Positions 16,037-24,978 of a stretch of DNA of 45,371 nucleotides are shown in pieces. Position numbers and translations under genes: made by a program. Where the stretch lies: assembly GCF_021647475.1 (NCBI RefSeq), contig NZ_JAKIUR010000022.1:1-45371 (forward strand). The letters are read 5' to 3'. Position 1 is the first letter of the stretch, and every line of letters begins with the position of its first letter. The notes beneath the pieces were generated by a model. That model was given only the letters and a program-made list of their open reading frames with translations. It did no database searches and was not told the DNA's origin. The stretch is from Lutibacter sp. (GTDB lineage Bacteria; Bacteroidota; Bacteroidia; Flavobacteriales; Flavobacteriaceae).

Positions 16037-19000
16037 TTACATATTTCTACGATATTGTCCACCAACTTTAAACAACGCTTCTGTAATTTCACCAATAGAA
16101 CAAACTTTACAAGCTTCCATTAATTGTTCAAAAATATTTTCGTTATTAATAGCTTTTTGTTTTAATAAAGTAAGTTGTTCTTCCACTTTTTTTACATTTC
16201 CTATATTTAAGTTTTTAACAACCGTAATTTGATATTTCTTTTCTTCTTCTGTTGCTCTAATTACTTCCTGTGGTAAAATGGTTGGTGAGCCTTTACTGCT
16301 CAAAAATGTATTAACACCAATTATCGGAAACTCTCCAGTATGTTTTAAAGTTTCATAATACAAACTCTCTTCTTGTATTTTACTGCGTTGATACATGGTT
16401 TCCATAGCGCCTAAAACACCACCACGTTCTGTAATTCTATCAAATTCAACATAAATGGCTTCTTCAACTAAATCGGTTAATTCTTCAATAATAAAAGCAC
16501 CTTGAATTGGATTTTCATTTTTTGTCAAGCCTAATTCTTTATTAATAATTAATTGAATTGCCATAGCTCTTCGTACACTTTCTTCGGTTGGAGTTGTAAT
16601 GGCTTCATCGTACGCATTGGTATGCAAACTATTACAATTATCATAAATGGCATACAACGCTTGTAATGTAGTGCGAATATCATTAAAATCTATTTCCTGT
16701 GCATGTAAACTTCTACCGGAAGTTTGAATATGATATTTTAGCATTTGAGATCGCGGGTTAGCTCCGTATTTATTTTTCATTGCTTTGGCCCAAATTTTGC
16801 GTGCAACTCTACCAATTACTGCATACTCAGGGTCAATTCCATTTGAGAAGAAGAACGATAAATTTGGACCGAATTTGTTAATATCCATTCCTCTTGATAA
16901 ATAATATTCCACATAGGTAAATCCGTTAGCCAGTGTAAATGCTAATTGCGAAATAGGGTTTGCACCGGCTTCTGCAATATGATATCCTGAAATAGAAACA
17001 GAATAAAAATTACGAATTTTGTTCTCAATAAAATATTCTTGAACATCACCCATTAAACGTAAGGCAAACTCCGTTGAAAAAATACACGTGTTTTGTGCCT
17101 GATCTTCTTTTAAAATATCTGCCTGAACCGTTCCGCGAACTTTTGCAATGGTTTCGGCTTTAATTTTTTGATACACTTCTTTTGGTAAAATTTCATCACC
17201 AGTTACACCAAGTAACATAAGTCCTAAACCATTATTTCCTTCGGGAAGTTCTCCCTGATATTTAGGTCGTTCAACTCCTTTATTTTTAAAGATGGTTTTT
17301 ATTTTTGCTTCTGTTTCTTTTTCTAGGTTATTTTTAACAATGTATTTTTCACATTTCTGATCAATAGCAGCATTCATAAAATAGCCAAGCATCATAGGTG
17401 CAGGACCGTTAATAGTCATTGAAACTGAAGTCATAGGATTAGTTAACTCAAATCCTGAATACAATTTTTTAGCATCGTCTAAACAACAAATAGAAACTCC
17501 TGCATTTCCAATTTTTCCATAGATATCTGGTCTAATATCAGGGTCATTTCCATACAATGTTACCGAATCAAAAGCTGTAGATAATCTTTTGGCAGGCATT
17601 CCTAAACTTACATAATGAAATCGTCTGTTGGTGCGTTCCGGTCCGCCTTCACCGGCAAACATTCGAGTTGGATCTTCGCCTGTCCGTTTAAAAGGATAAA
17701 TTCCTGCTGTGTAAGGAAATCCCCCAGGAACATTTTCTTCTAAAGTCCAAAGTAAAATATCGCCCCAAGCTTCATATTTTGGCAAAGCTATTTTTGGAAT
17801 TTGTAAATGAGATAAAGATTCGGTATGTGTTTTTATATTGATTTCTTTATTGCGAACTTTAAAGGAATATATTTCGTTTTTGTAAGCTTGTTTTTTCGTT
17901 TCCCAATTTAAAATTGTATTCCAGTTGTGTGGATTTAAATCCATTTTAACTTTTGAAAATTCTTTGAATAGAAGCAATAAGAAGTCTTTAGATTCGTCAT
18001 TCTGAACCTGCCTCGCCGGCAGGCAGGCTTGTTTCAGAATCTCATCCTCATTCAATCCAATTTCTGAAAGGAAAGATTGCTTTGTTTTACTCTCAATGAC
18101 GTTCCCAACCGAACAGATAGTTTTATAAATTCCATATAATTTTTGAGCAATTTCTTTTTGGGTAATTGCAGTTTTGGTATAATTTCTATTGTTTTCGGTA
18201 ATTTCAGATAAATAACGAGTTCTATTTGGAGGTATAATGTGTTGCTTTTCTTGAATTTTGTAAAGTTCGTGAAAATTACTTTTAAAATTAGCAGTTGTTT
18301 TTTCGTTTAATTTTTTGATTAAAATGCTATATAGTTCATTGATTCCTGGATCGTTAAATTGTGAAGCGGTAGTGCCATAAACTGGCATATCTTCAACATT
18401 TTTATCAAATAAATTATGATTGCGTTGATATTGTTTTTTAACATCCCGCAAAGCATCTAAAGCACCACGTTTATCAAATTTATTGAGTGCAATTATATCG
18501 GCAAAATCAATCATGTCAATTTTTTCCAATTGAGTTGCAGCACCGTATTCCGGAGTCATTACATACAACGAAACATCAGAATGATCTAAAATTTCAGTAT
18601 CACTTTGTCCAATTCCTGAAGTTTCCAACAAAATTAAATCGTAGCCAGCAACTTTTAAAATAGCAATAGCATCACTTACGTGTTTTGATAAAGCTACATT
18701 TGATGCTCTTGTAGCCAAAGAACGCATATAAACTCGGTTATTGTTTATGGCATTCATTCTAATTCGATCTCCTAATAATGCACCACCAGTTTTACGTTTT
18801 GATGGATCAACAGAAATAATCCCCAATGTTTTTGTTGGAAAATCTACTAAAAATCTTCGAACAATTTCATCTACGGTAGATGATTTACCTGAGCCCCCAG
18901 TTCCTGTAATTCCTAAAACCGGAATTTTAGAATTACTTGCTTTGTGTCTAATTTCATCAAGAAAATCTTTGTGTTTCGATGTGAAATTTTCCGCAGCAGA

Positions 19001-19510
19001 AATAGTTTGTGCTATTTGAGTTGTGTTTTTATTTTTTAAATTGGAAAGTTTAAAGTTTATGGATTTACCTGTTGGAAAATCACATTTTTCAATCATGTCA
19101 TTAATCATTCCTTGCAATCCCATTGCTCTACCATCATCAGGAGTATAAATTTTTGTAATTCCATACGCCATTAAATCTTTAATTTCTTCAGGAAGAATTA
19201 CGCCACCACCGCCGCCAAATATTTTAATTTGTGAAGCTCCTTTTTCTTGTAGTAAATCATACATGTATTTAAAATACTCATTATGTCCACCTTGGTATGA
19301 TGTTAATGCTATTGCATTTGCATCTTCTTGTATCGCACAATTCACGACCTCTTCCACACTTCTATCATGCCCTAAATGAATCACTTCAACGCCTGTTGCC
19401 TGAATAATTCTTCGCATAATATTAATGGCTGCATCATGACCATCAAAAAGAGATGCAGCAGTTACAATTCGTATTTTATTTTTAGGTTGATATGGTGTTA
19501 TTTTTTCCAT
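16037..19510 (-). CDS. icmF: Fused B12-dependent acyl-CoA mutase / G-protein chaperone (IcmF-type)
   Basis: 1157 aa. Rearranges branched and linear acyl-CoAs (isobutyryl/butyryl type; methylmalonyl or longer substrates possible) using adenosylcobalamin. Domains in order: B12-binding (about 13-140) with FDGHD, His25 being the likely cobalt ligand; a MeaB/ArgK-like GTPase (about 195-400) with P-loop GTGGSGKSS (203-211) and NKFD (343-346); a linker; and the mutase TIM barrel (about 580-1150) starting GGFPYTAGIYPFKRTG, with EGGPERTNRRFHY. This order is diagnostic of IcmF, where the G domain loads and protects the cofactor. The linker carries about 39 extra residues (469-507) made of intergenic repeat sequence read in frame. 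Single-gene unit. The acyl-CoA carboxylase at 34137-37633 would supply or use related CoA esters. Confidence 0.9.
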   Translation of the reverse strand: MEKITPYQPKNKIRIVTAASLFDGHDAAINIMRRIIQATGVEVIHLGHDRSVEEVVNCAIQEDANAIALTSYQGGHNEYFKYMYDLLQEKGASQIKIFGGGGGVILPEEIKDLMAYGITKIYTPDDGRAMGLQGMINDMIEKCDFPTGKSINFKLSNLKNKNTTQIAQTISAAENFTSKHKDFLDEIRHKASNSKIPVLGITGTGGSGKSSTVDEIVRRFLVDFPTKTLGIISVDPSKRKTGGALLGDRIRMNAINNNRVYMRSLATRASNVALSKHVSDAIAILKVAGYDLILLETSGIGQSDTEILDHSDVSLYVMTPEYGAATQLEKIDMIDFADIIALNKFDKRGALDALRDVKKQYQRNHNLFDKNVEDMPVYGTTASQFNDPGINELYSILIKKLNEKTTANFKSNFHELYKIQEKQHIIPPNRTRYLSEITENNRNYTKTAITQKEIAQKLYGIYKTICSVGNVIESKTKQSFLSEIGLNEDEILKQACLPARQVQNDESKDFLLLLFKEFSKVKMDLNPHNWNTILNWETKKQAYKNEIYSFKVRNKEINIKTHTESLSHLQIPKIALPKYEAWGDILLWTLEENVPGGFPYTAGIYPFKRTGEDPTRMFAGEGGPERTNRRFHYVSLGMPAKRLSTAFDSVTLYGNDPDIRPDIYGKIGNAGVSICCLDDAKKLYSGFELTNPMTSVSMTINGPAPMMLGYFMNAAIDQKCEKYIVKNNLEKETEAKIKTIFKNKGVERPKYQGELPEGNNGLGLMLLGVTGDEILPKEVYQKIKAETIAKVRGTVQADILKEDQAQNTCIFSTEFALRLMGDVQEYFIENKIRNFYSVSISGYHIAEAGANPISQLAFTLANGFTYVEYYLSRGMDINKFGPNLSFFFSNGIDPEYAVIGRVARKIWAKAMKNKYGANPRSQMLKYHIQTSGRSLHAQEIDFNDIRTTLQALYAIYDNCNSLHTNAYDEAITTPTEESVRRAMAIQLIINKELGLTKNENPIQGAFIIEELTDLVEEAIYVEFDRITERGGVLGAMETMYQRSKIQEESLYYETLKHTGEFPIIGVNTFLSSKGSPTILPQEVIRATEEEKKYQITVVKNLNIGNVKKVEEQLTLLKQKAINNENIFEQLMEACKVCSIGEITEALFKVGGQYRRNM
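17990..18106 (-). repeat. Intergenic repeat sequence inside icmF coding frame
   Basis: Read on the coding strand, AACGTCATTGAGAG...AAAGCAATCTTTC matches the CGTCATTGCGA / GAAGCAATCT motif of family C, and GAGATTCTGAAACAAGCC with CCTGCCGGCGAGGCAGG and TTCAGAATGACG matches the GTCATTCTGAA-type palindromic repeat. Together they add 117 bp without stop or frame change, encoding residues 469-507, including the tell-tale QACLPARQVQNDE. It lies in the linker between the GTPase and mutase domains. Confidence 0.8.
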
Positions 19511-19758
19511 GAGATAAGCTAGATTTCTAGACTTGCAATTTAGCCAAAATTTATAAGTATCACGTTGTTTAATTTTGTGTAACTTTTAATAAAAATTAAA
19601 AAACAACTCTAAAAATAGAGTAAATTGATTCGTTTGACAAAATATGTTTAAATAAAATTAAAAAATAGCATACATCTGTTAAAAAATAATTTCAATAAGG
19701 ATGTGTGTTTTAGATTTTATTTAAAGTTTGTTGTTTTTTAAAAGCCATTATAATCTAG

Positions 19759-19766
19759 TATATTTG
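19759..19766 (+). promoter_or_regulatory. Promoter -7 box of hutU
   Basis: TATATTTG matches TAnnTTTG, 58 bp before the ATG at 19824; a TTG at 19731-19733 is a loose -33 candidate. The whole 19511-19823 gap between the divergent icmF and hutU genes is AT-rich, with no repeat, ORF or strong hairpin that I can see. On the icmF side, TAAATTTTG (minus strand, about 19550) is one base off consensus. Confidence 0.5.
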
Positions 19767-19823
19767 TAGTACTAAAAATAAATAAATTTTTTACCTAAGG
19801 GTACATTGTAAAATTTGATTAAA

Positions 19824-21824
19824 ATGACATTTAAAGAAGAAATAAAACAAGGAATTCCAACTGAATTGCCTTCAAAAAAAGCATACGATTTAGATATAAA
19901 TCACGCTCCTAAAAGAAAAGAAATTTTAGATACTGAAGAAAAAAGTTTAGCAGTTGCAAATGCCTTGAGATATTTTGATAAAAAATATCATTCAATACTA
20001 GCAAAAGAATTTGCTGAAGAATTAAAAGAATACGGTAGAATTTACATGTATCGTTTTCGTCCTTCTTATAAAATGTATGCTCGTCCTATTCAAGAATATC
20101 CTGGAAAATGCAATCAAGCAAAAGCTATTATGCATATGATTCAAAATAATTTGAATGAAGTAGTAGCACAACATCCTCATGAATTAATTACTTATGGCGG
20201 TAACGGAGCAGTTTTTCAAAATTGGGCTCAATATTTAGTAACTATGCAATATTTAAGTGAGATGACTGAAGAGCAAACTTTAGTGATGTATTCTGGACAT
20301 CCAATGGGTTTGTTTCCATCACATAAAAATGCTCCAAGAGTGGTGGTAACTAACGGAATGATGATTCCAAATTACAGTAAGCAAGATGATTGGGAAAAAT
20401 ATAATGCACTTGGCGTTACGCAATACGGACAAATGACCGCTGGTAGTTATATGTATATTGGTCCACAAGGAATTGTACACGGAACCACAATTACCGTTTT
20501 AAATGCCGGTAGAAAAATTGCTAAACATGGAGAAGGTTTAGCGGGTAAACTCTTTGTAACTTCCGGTTTAGGAGGAATGAGTGGGGCACAACCAAAAGCA
20601 GGGAATATTGCAGGTTGTATAACGGTTTGTGCCGAGGTAAATCCGAAAGCAGTACACACGCGTCATTCGCAACATTGGGTAGATGAGGTTTTTACCGATT
20701 TAGATGAATTAGCGACAAGAATTAAAAAAGCAAAAGCTAATAAAGAAATTGTTTCCATTGCTTATCAAGGTAATGTAGTTGAGGTTTGGGAAAAATTTGA
20801 TGAAGAAGATGTATATATCGATTTAGGTTCTGACCAAACATCACTACACAATCCTTGGGCTGGTGGCTATTATCCTGTTGGACTTTCGTTTGAAGAATCC
20901 AATACATTAATGGTTGAAAATTCGGTATTATTTAAAGAAAAAGTACAAGAAAGTTTAAGAAGACAAGTAGCGGCAATTAATAAACATACCGCAAAAGGAA
21001 CGTACTTTTTTGATTATGGAAATGCATTTTTATTAGAATCAAGCAGAGCTGGAGCAGCTATTTTTGCTGAGAATGGAAAAGATTTTAGATACCATTCGTA
21101 TGTGCAAGATATTATGGGACCTATGTGTTTTGATTATGGTTTTGGACCGTTCCGTTGGGTTTGTACCAGTGCAAATCCTACAGATTTAGAAAAAACAGAT
21201 ACCATTGCTTGCGAAGTGTTAGAAGAAATTAAAAAACATGTTCCTTCAGAAATTCAACAACAAATGGCTGATAATATTCATTGGATAAAAGGAGCACAAG
21301 AAAATAAATTAGTAGTGGGCTCTCAAGCAAGGATATTATACGCAGATGCGGAAGGAAGAATGAAAATTGCCAAAGCTTTTAACGATGCCATTAAAAAAGG
21401 AAAAATTTCAGCACCAATTGTTATAGGTAGAGATCATCATGATGTTTCAGGTACAGATTCTCCTTTTCGTGAAACTTCAAATATTTATGATGGTTCTCAG
21501 TTTACCGCAGATATGGCTATTCAAAATGTAATAGGTGATAGTTTTAGAGGAGCTACTTGGGTATCCATTCATAATGGAGGTGGAGTAGGTTGGGGAGAAG
21601 TAATAAATGGTGGCTTTGGTATGGTTCTTGATGGTAGTATAGAAGCAGAAAAGCGTTTAAAAAGCATGCTTTTTTGGGATGTAAATAATGGTATTTCCAG
21701 ACGAAATTGGGCAAGAAATGAAGGATCAACCTTTGCAATTAAAAGAGCAATGAAAAATAATCCAGAATTGAAAGTAACCATGCCAAATTTAGTGGACGAT
21801 TCATTATTACAAAATTTATTTTAA
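19824..21824 (+). CDS. hutU: Urocanate hydratase
   Basis: 666 aa. Converts urocanate to 4-imidazolone-5-propionate, step two of histidine degradation, with tightly bound NAD. Recognised by RIYMYRFRPSYKMYARPI, the MTAGSYMYIGPQGIVHGT segment, the glycine-rich TSGLGGMSGAQPKA NAD site and IGRDHHDVSGTDSPFRETS near the C-terminus. It belongs to the long (~660 aa) urocanase branch found in Bacteroidota rather than the 550-aa proteobacterial form. The ATG at 19824 is preferred over a TTG nine bases earlier. No other hut gene is in the window, so the rest of the pathway must be elsewhere. The DUF4136 gene follows 18 bp later. Confidence 0.93.
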   Translation: MTFKEEIKQGIPTELPSKKAYDLDINHAPKRKEILDTEEKSLAVANALRYFDKKYHSILAKEFAEELKEYGRIYMYRFRPSYKMYARPIQEYPGKCNQAKAIMHMIQNNLNEVVAQHPHELITYGGNGAVFQNWAQYLVTMQYLSEMTEEQTLVMYSGHPMGLFPSHKNAPRVVVTNGMMIPNYSKQDDWEKYNALGVTQYGQMTAGSYMYIGPQGIVHGTTITVLNAGRKIAKHGEGLAGKLFVTSGLGGMSGAQPKAGNIAGCITVCAEVNPKAVHTRHSQHWVDEVFTDLDELATRIKKAKANKEIVSIAYQGNVVEVWEKFDEEDVYIDLGSDQTSLHNPWAGGYYPVGLSFEESNTLMVENSVLFKEKVQESLRRQVAAINKHTAKGTYFFDYGNAFLLESSRAGAAIFAENGKDFRYHSYVQDIMGPMCFDYGFGPFRWVCTSANPTDLEKTDTIACEVLEEIKKHVPSEIQQQMADNIHWIKGAQENKLVVGSQARILYADAEGRMKIAKAFNDAIKKGKISAPIVIGRDHHDVSGTDSPFRETSNIYDGSQFTADMAIQNVIGDSFRGATWVSIHNGGGVGWGEVINGGFGMVLDGSIEAEKRLKSMLFWDVNNGISRRNWARNEGSTFAIKRAMKNNPELKVTMPNLVDDSLLQNLF

Positions 21825-21842
21825 TATTAAATATTCTTTACC

Positions 21843-22370
21843 ATGAAACTCATAAAATTAATTCCAATTGCTATTCTTTTTTTAATGGCTTCTTGTAGCT
21901 CTGTTAGGGTTACTGCTGATTATGATACACACACCAATTTTGCAAAATATAAAACTTTTGCATTTTATAAAAAAGGTATTGATAAAGTTAAAATTTCAGA
22001 TTTAGATAAACGAAGAATTTTAAGAGCAATAGAACATGAATTGGAAGCAAAAGGATTAACCAAATCTGATCATCCAGATTTATTAGTGAATATTTTTACA
22101 AAATCTCGTCAAAAAGTAAACGTATATAATAACTCTATGTATTTTGGTTGGCATCCTTGGTATTATGGACCTGATTTTGGAATGCAAATTTCAAAATATA
22201 CTGAAGGCACTTTGTTTATCGATTTAATTGATACTCAAAAAAAAGAGTTAGCATGGCAAGGAATAGGAAGTGGAGCATTAAATACTTCAGGCAACGTAGC
22301 TAAAAAAGAAGAACGAATTAAAAATTTTGTAGCTGAGGTTATGGCAAAATATCCACCAGCTGTAAATTAG
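21843..22370 (+). CDS. DUF4136 lipoprotein
   Basis: 175 aa. Signal peptide with lipobox LMASC (Cys18), so a membrane-anchored periplasmic or outer-membrane lipoprotein. The body matches DUF4136: VTADYDTHTNFAKYKTFAFY at 23-42, the LLVNIFTKSR strand and the closing TLFIDLIDTQKKELAWQGIGSG. Function unknown; such proteins are common and widely scattered in Bacteroidota. It may be read from the hutU promoter (18-bp gap), but there is no functional link that I can name. Confidence 0.85.
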   Translation: MKLIKLIPIAILFLMASCSSVRVTADYDTHTNFAKYKTFAFYKKGIDKVKISDLDKRRILRAIEHELEAKGLTKSDHPDLLVNIFTKSRQKVNVYNNSMYFGWHPWYYGPDFGMQISKYTEGTLFIDLIDTQKKELAWQGIGSGALNTSGNVAKKEERIKNFVAEVMAKYPPAVN

Positions 22371-22390
22371 AAAAACATAAATAGAGAAAT

Positions 22391-22547
22391 AAAGAGGCTG
22401 TCTAAAAAGTTTTGAGTCGTCATTCTGAATTTAATTCAGAATCTCATTCTGGAAATTTCCAGTTGTTATAAGAACCTGAAACAAGCTCGCCTGCTGTTGG
22501 TAGGTTTAGGTTGACGATTTTTTTACTTTTTAGACGGTCTTTTTTTG
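22391..22547. repeat. Long stem-loop enclosing an interspersed repeat
   Basis: Outer arms GGCTGTCTAAAAAGT (22396-22410) and ACTTTTTAGACGGTC (22525-22539) are complementary except for one G-T position, and the right arm is followed by seven T, so the whole would act as a terminator after the DUF4136 gene. Its loop holds a GTCATTCTGAATTT...CAGAATCTCATTCTG repeat with CCTGAAACAAGCTCGCCTG. The repeat may have landed in the loop of an existing terminator, or the arms may be the ends of an element. Confidence 0.6.
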
Positions 22548-22548
22548 T

Positions 22549-22556
22549 TAGTTTTG
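22549..22556 (+). promoter_or_regulatory. Promoter -7 box before DUF5522 gene
   Basis: TAGTTTTG matches TAnnTTTG exactly and ends 5 bp before the ATG at 22561. Transcription would start at or next to the start codon, giving a leaderless or nearly leaderless mRNA. Confidence 0.55.
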
Positions 22557-22560
22557 TAAT

Positions 22561-22731
22561 ATGCAATTTAAAAAGCTAATTCCTTTAGAAGAAGGAGATT
22601 ATTATATGAATGAAGAAGGTTACCGGGTTTTTACGGAACAATATCATTTAAAAAGAGGGTATTGTTGTAAAAGTGGCTGTAAACATTGTCCGTATGGTTA
22701 TGATAAAAAAACAGATAGTTTCAAAAAATAA
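22561..22731 (+). CDS. DUF5522 small cysteine-rich protein
   Basis: 56 aa, starting MQFKKLIPLEEGDYYMNEEG. It has the DUF5522 signature VFTEQYHLKRGYCCKSGCKHCPYG, with four Cys and a His clustered as CC-x3-C-x-H-C, a likely metal (zinc or iron) site. These tiny proteins are widespread in Bacteroidota; function unknown. It was found by reading the sequence between the terminator at 22539 and the DUF4197 gene. The stop codon is 10 bp before the DUF4197 start, so the two are probably co-transcribed. Confidence 0.85.
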   Translation: MQFKKLIPLEEGDYYMNEEGYRVFTEQYHLKRGYCCKSGCKHCPYGYDKKTDSFKK

Positions 22732-22741
22732 ATTAAGAATT

Positions 22742-23446
22742 ATGTTTAAAAGATTAATTTTAATAGTAATTGTATTTCAATTTACAGCTTGTGCTGAATT
22801 GCAACAAGTGGTTAATCAGTTACCAAATGGTGGAATTACAAATAGCCAAATAGCGAGTGGATTAAAAGAAGCATTAGATAAAGGAATTACGGATAAAGTA
22901 AGTTTGTTAGCGGTGAAAGATGGTTTTTATAAAAATAAATTGGTAAAAATAGTTTTACCTTCAGAATTGCAAAAAGTTGATAATACGTTACGGAAAATAG
23001 GATTATCAAAAGTTGCAGACGAAGGATTAAAAGTTTTAAATAGGGCAGCAGAAAACGCTGTTGGTGAAGCTATTCCTATTTTTGTAAATGCTATAAAAGG
23101 AATGACTTTTACAGATGCTAGAAATATTTTATTAGGAAATAAAAATGCTGCAACTACCTATTTAAAAAATAAAACTAACTCAGCTTTATATCAAAAATTT
23201 AAACCAATAATAAGTGCTTCTTTTAAAAAAGTAGGTGCAGATAAAATTTGGAATAATTTAATAACCAAATACAATAATTTACCATTAACTAATAATGTAA
23301 ATCCAGATTTAACGGATTATGTTACAGGTCAAGCTTTGAAAGGTGTTTATACTATGGTTGAAGTTGAAGAAAATGAAATTAGAACCAAAGTAAGTAGTAG
23401 AAATACTGATTTATTACGAAAAGTTTTTGCATTGCAAGATAAGTAA
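22742..23446 (+). CDS. DUF4197 lipoprotein
   Basis: 234 aa from the ATG at 22742. Signal peptide with lipobox FTAC (Cys17). The rest is alpha-helical and typical of DUF4197: SGLKEALDKGITDKVSLLAVKDGF, AVGEAIPIFVNAIKGMTFTDARNIL, KNKTNSALYQKFKPII and the C-terminal VGADKIWNNLI...TDYVTGQALKGVY. Function unknown; probably periplasmic. An earlier in-frame GTG (22673) would overlap the DUF5522 gene and hide the signal peptide. A decayed second copy of the last third lies at 24647-24978, beyond one intervening gene. Confidence 0.87.
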   Translation: MFKRLILIVIVFQFTACAELQQVVNQLPNGGITNSQIASGLKEALDKGITDKVSLLAVKDGFYKNKLVKIVLPSELQKVDNTLRKIGLSKVADEGLKVLNRAAENAVGEAIPIFVNAIKGMTFTDARNILLGNKNAATTYLKNKTNSALYQKFKPIISASFKKVGADKIWNNLITKYNNLPLTNNVNPDLTDYVTGQALKGVYTMVEVEENEIRTKVSSRNTDLLRKVFALQDK

Positions 23447-23567
23447 TATCAAGTATTTGTTTAATTTTCAAGTTTTTACAAAATTATTTTTTATTTAATT
23501 TAGGTTAAAAGGGTAACAAAATATTGTATAATTGTATATACAGATATAAATATAAAATATATTAATT

Positions 23568-24590
23568 ATGAAAACTTTAAAAAACACAATCATATTATTT
23601 TTATTATCATTAATACTAATTAATTGTAGCTCCAATCCAACCGATCCAACCGATCCTTGTACCAATAAAAAAATTGTTGGATTTTCTTTAAGCGACTATC
23701 CCACTACAAATACAATTAGGCAAGCAGATTTAACTTTTGGTGAATTTAACGGTAATGGTTTTATAAATACTGTCCCTCCAACTCAATCAGTAACAATAGG
23801 TAGAATGTCACCTAATGATGCCAACGCATTTAATCCTAATACAAATATTTATAGTTTTTTAATGACTTCATCTCATAAAATAACCAATTTTGATAAAAGT
23901 AACAATACAATTTCTGAGGTAGATTTGCCAGTAGGGTTTGATGGATGCAAAGGGTTAACATATTCTCAAATAACCGACAAATATTATACTGTACAAACCA
24001 CTTCCAATGCAACTACTTTATATGAATTTTCAATACCCAATCTAACTTCACCTATAGTATTTTCAAATAGTATTACTCTTTATACAGGAACGGAAGCTTC
24101 TGATGCTGTACTTTATCAATCTTATTTTGGTTTAACTACTAATAACGCTGGAAATTTATACATATTAACTAACAAAGATATTATAGTAGTTGATTTAACT
24201 AACTTTACAACTACTACGCCTATTTTTAAAACTTTTAGTAATCCATTTAGTAGTCCTGATAAATTTTCAGGAATTGAATATGATGACGTAAATAATAGAC
24301 TTTTATATTTATCTAGTTCTCCAAATAATAATTTTTTAGAATTAAGAGAAACAAGTTTACCTATTGGAACTGCTTATGGTAATTCAGTTGTAAATTTAAA
24401 TGCTTATGCTTCGGATTTTAATTATGAATTTCATAGTACAGTATTAGCTTGTGATGGTTCTTATATTATTTCAAACCATATAGATAATCAACCACAAATA
24501 GAAACTCGATTTATTAAAGTTGATGCAAATAATACAGTTAATATGGTTACCATACCAAACCATATATTTGGATTTCAAAAAATAAACTAA
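23568..24590 (+). CDS. Secreted lipoprotein, beta-propeller-like, unknown function
   Basis: 340 aa. Signal peptide ending LINC (Cys20), then a PTDPTDP linker and a beta-rich body of repeating strands such as ITNFDKSNNTISEVDLP, GLTYSQITDKYYTVQT, TTNNAGNLYILTNKDIIVVDL and GIEYDDVNNRLLYLSSS. The rhythm of short blades with Y/L-rich strands suggests a six- or seven-bladed propeller, but I do not recognise a specific family. It sits between an intact DUF4197 gene and a decayed DUF4197 copy, so the locus has been rearranged. Gene reality is clear; function is not. Confidence 0.7.
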   Translation: MKTLKNTIILFLLSLILINCSSNPTDPTDPCTNKKIVGFSLSDYPTTNTIRQADLTFGEFNGNGFINTVPPTQSVTIGRMSPNDANAFNPNTNIYSFLMTSSHKITNFDKSNNTISEVDLPVGFDGCKGLTYSQITDKYYTVQTTSNATTLYEFSIPNLTSPIVFSNSITLYTGTEASDAVLYQSYFGLTTNNAGNLYILTNKDIIVVDLTNFTTTTPIFKTFSNPFSSPDKFSGIEYDDVNNRLLYLSSSPNNNFLELRETSLPIGTAYGNSVVNLNAYASDFNYEFHSTVLACDGSYIISNHIDNQPQIETRFIKVDANNTVNMVTIPNHIFGFQKIN

Positions 24591-24646
24591 AAATAGTTGA
24601 AAAGACTAAAAATGAGCTGAGTAAAATAATAGTCATTTTAATTTGG

Positions 24647-24978
24647 ACGATAAAAGTTTAAAATAATGAATAGAGCTGCGGAAGACACTGGTAAAAAAGT
24701 GATTCCAAGGCTTTTTTTTATTTAATTCAATTATCAAAAACTCTTTTCATAAAGTAGGTGCGGATAAAATTTGGAATAATTTAATAACCAAATACAATAA
24801 TTTACCATTAACTAATAATGTAAATCCAGATTTAACGGATTATGTAACAAACCAAGCATTAAAGGGTGTTTATACTATGGTTGAAGTTGAAGAAAATGAA
24901 ATTAGAACCAAAGTAAGTAGCAGAAATACTGATTTATTACGAAATTTTTTTGCATTGCAAGATAGAAATAAACCCTAA
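24647..24978 (+). pseudogene. Decayed second copy of the DUF4197 gene
   Basis: From about 24743 to 24965 the DNA is nearly identical to the last ~225 bp of the DUF4197 gene at 22742-23446 (for example GATAAAATTTGGAATAATTT and TTGAAGTTGAAGAAAATGAA), with roughly a dozen differences, and ends in a changed tail (DRNKP, stop at 24976-24978). A second matching patch (AATAGAGCTGCGGAAGACAC, about 24669) corresponds to NRAAENAVGEA of the intact protein but is in another frame, with an in-frame stop between. The middle third and the start are missing. The copy abuts the convergent pyrF stop codon without a gap. Confidence 0.8.

Noticed and set aside
22673..22741. Upstream GTG start for the DUF4197 protein
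   Set aside because: It lies inside the DUF5522 gene in another frame and would bury the lipoprotein signal.
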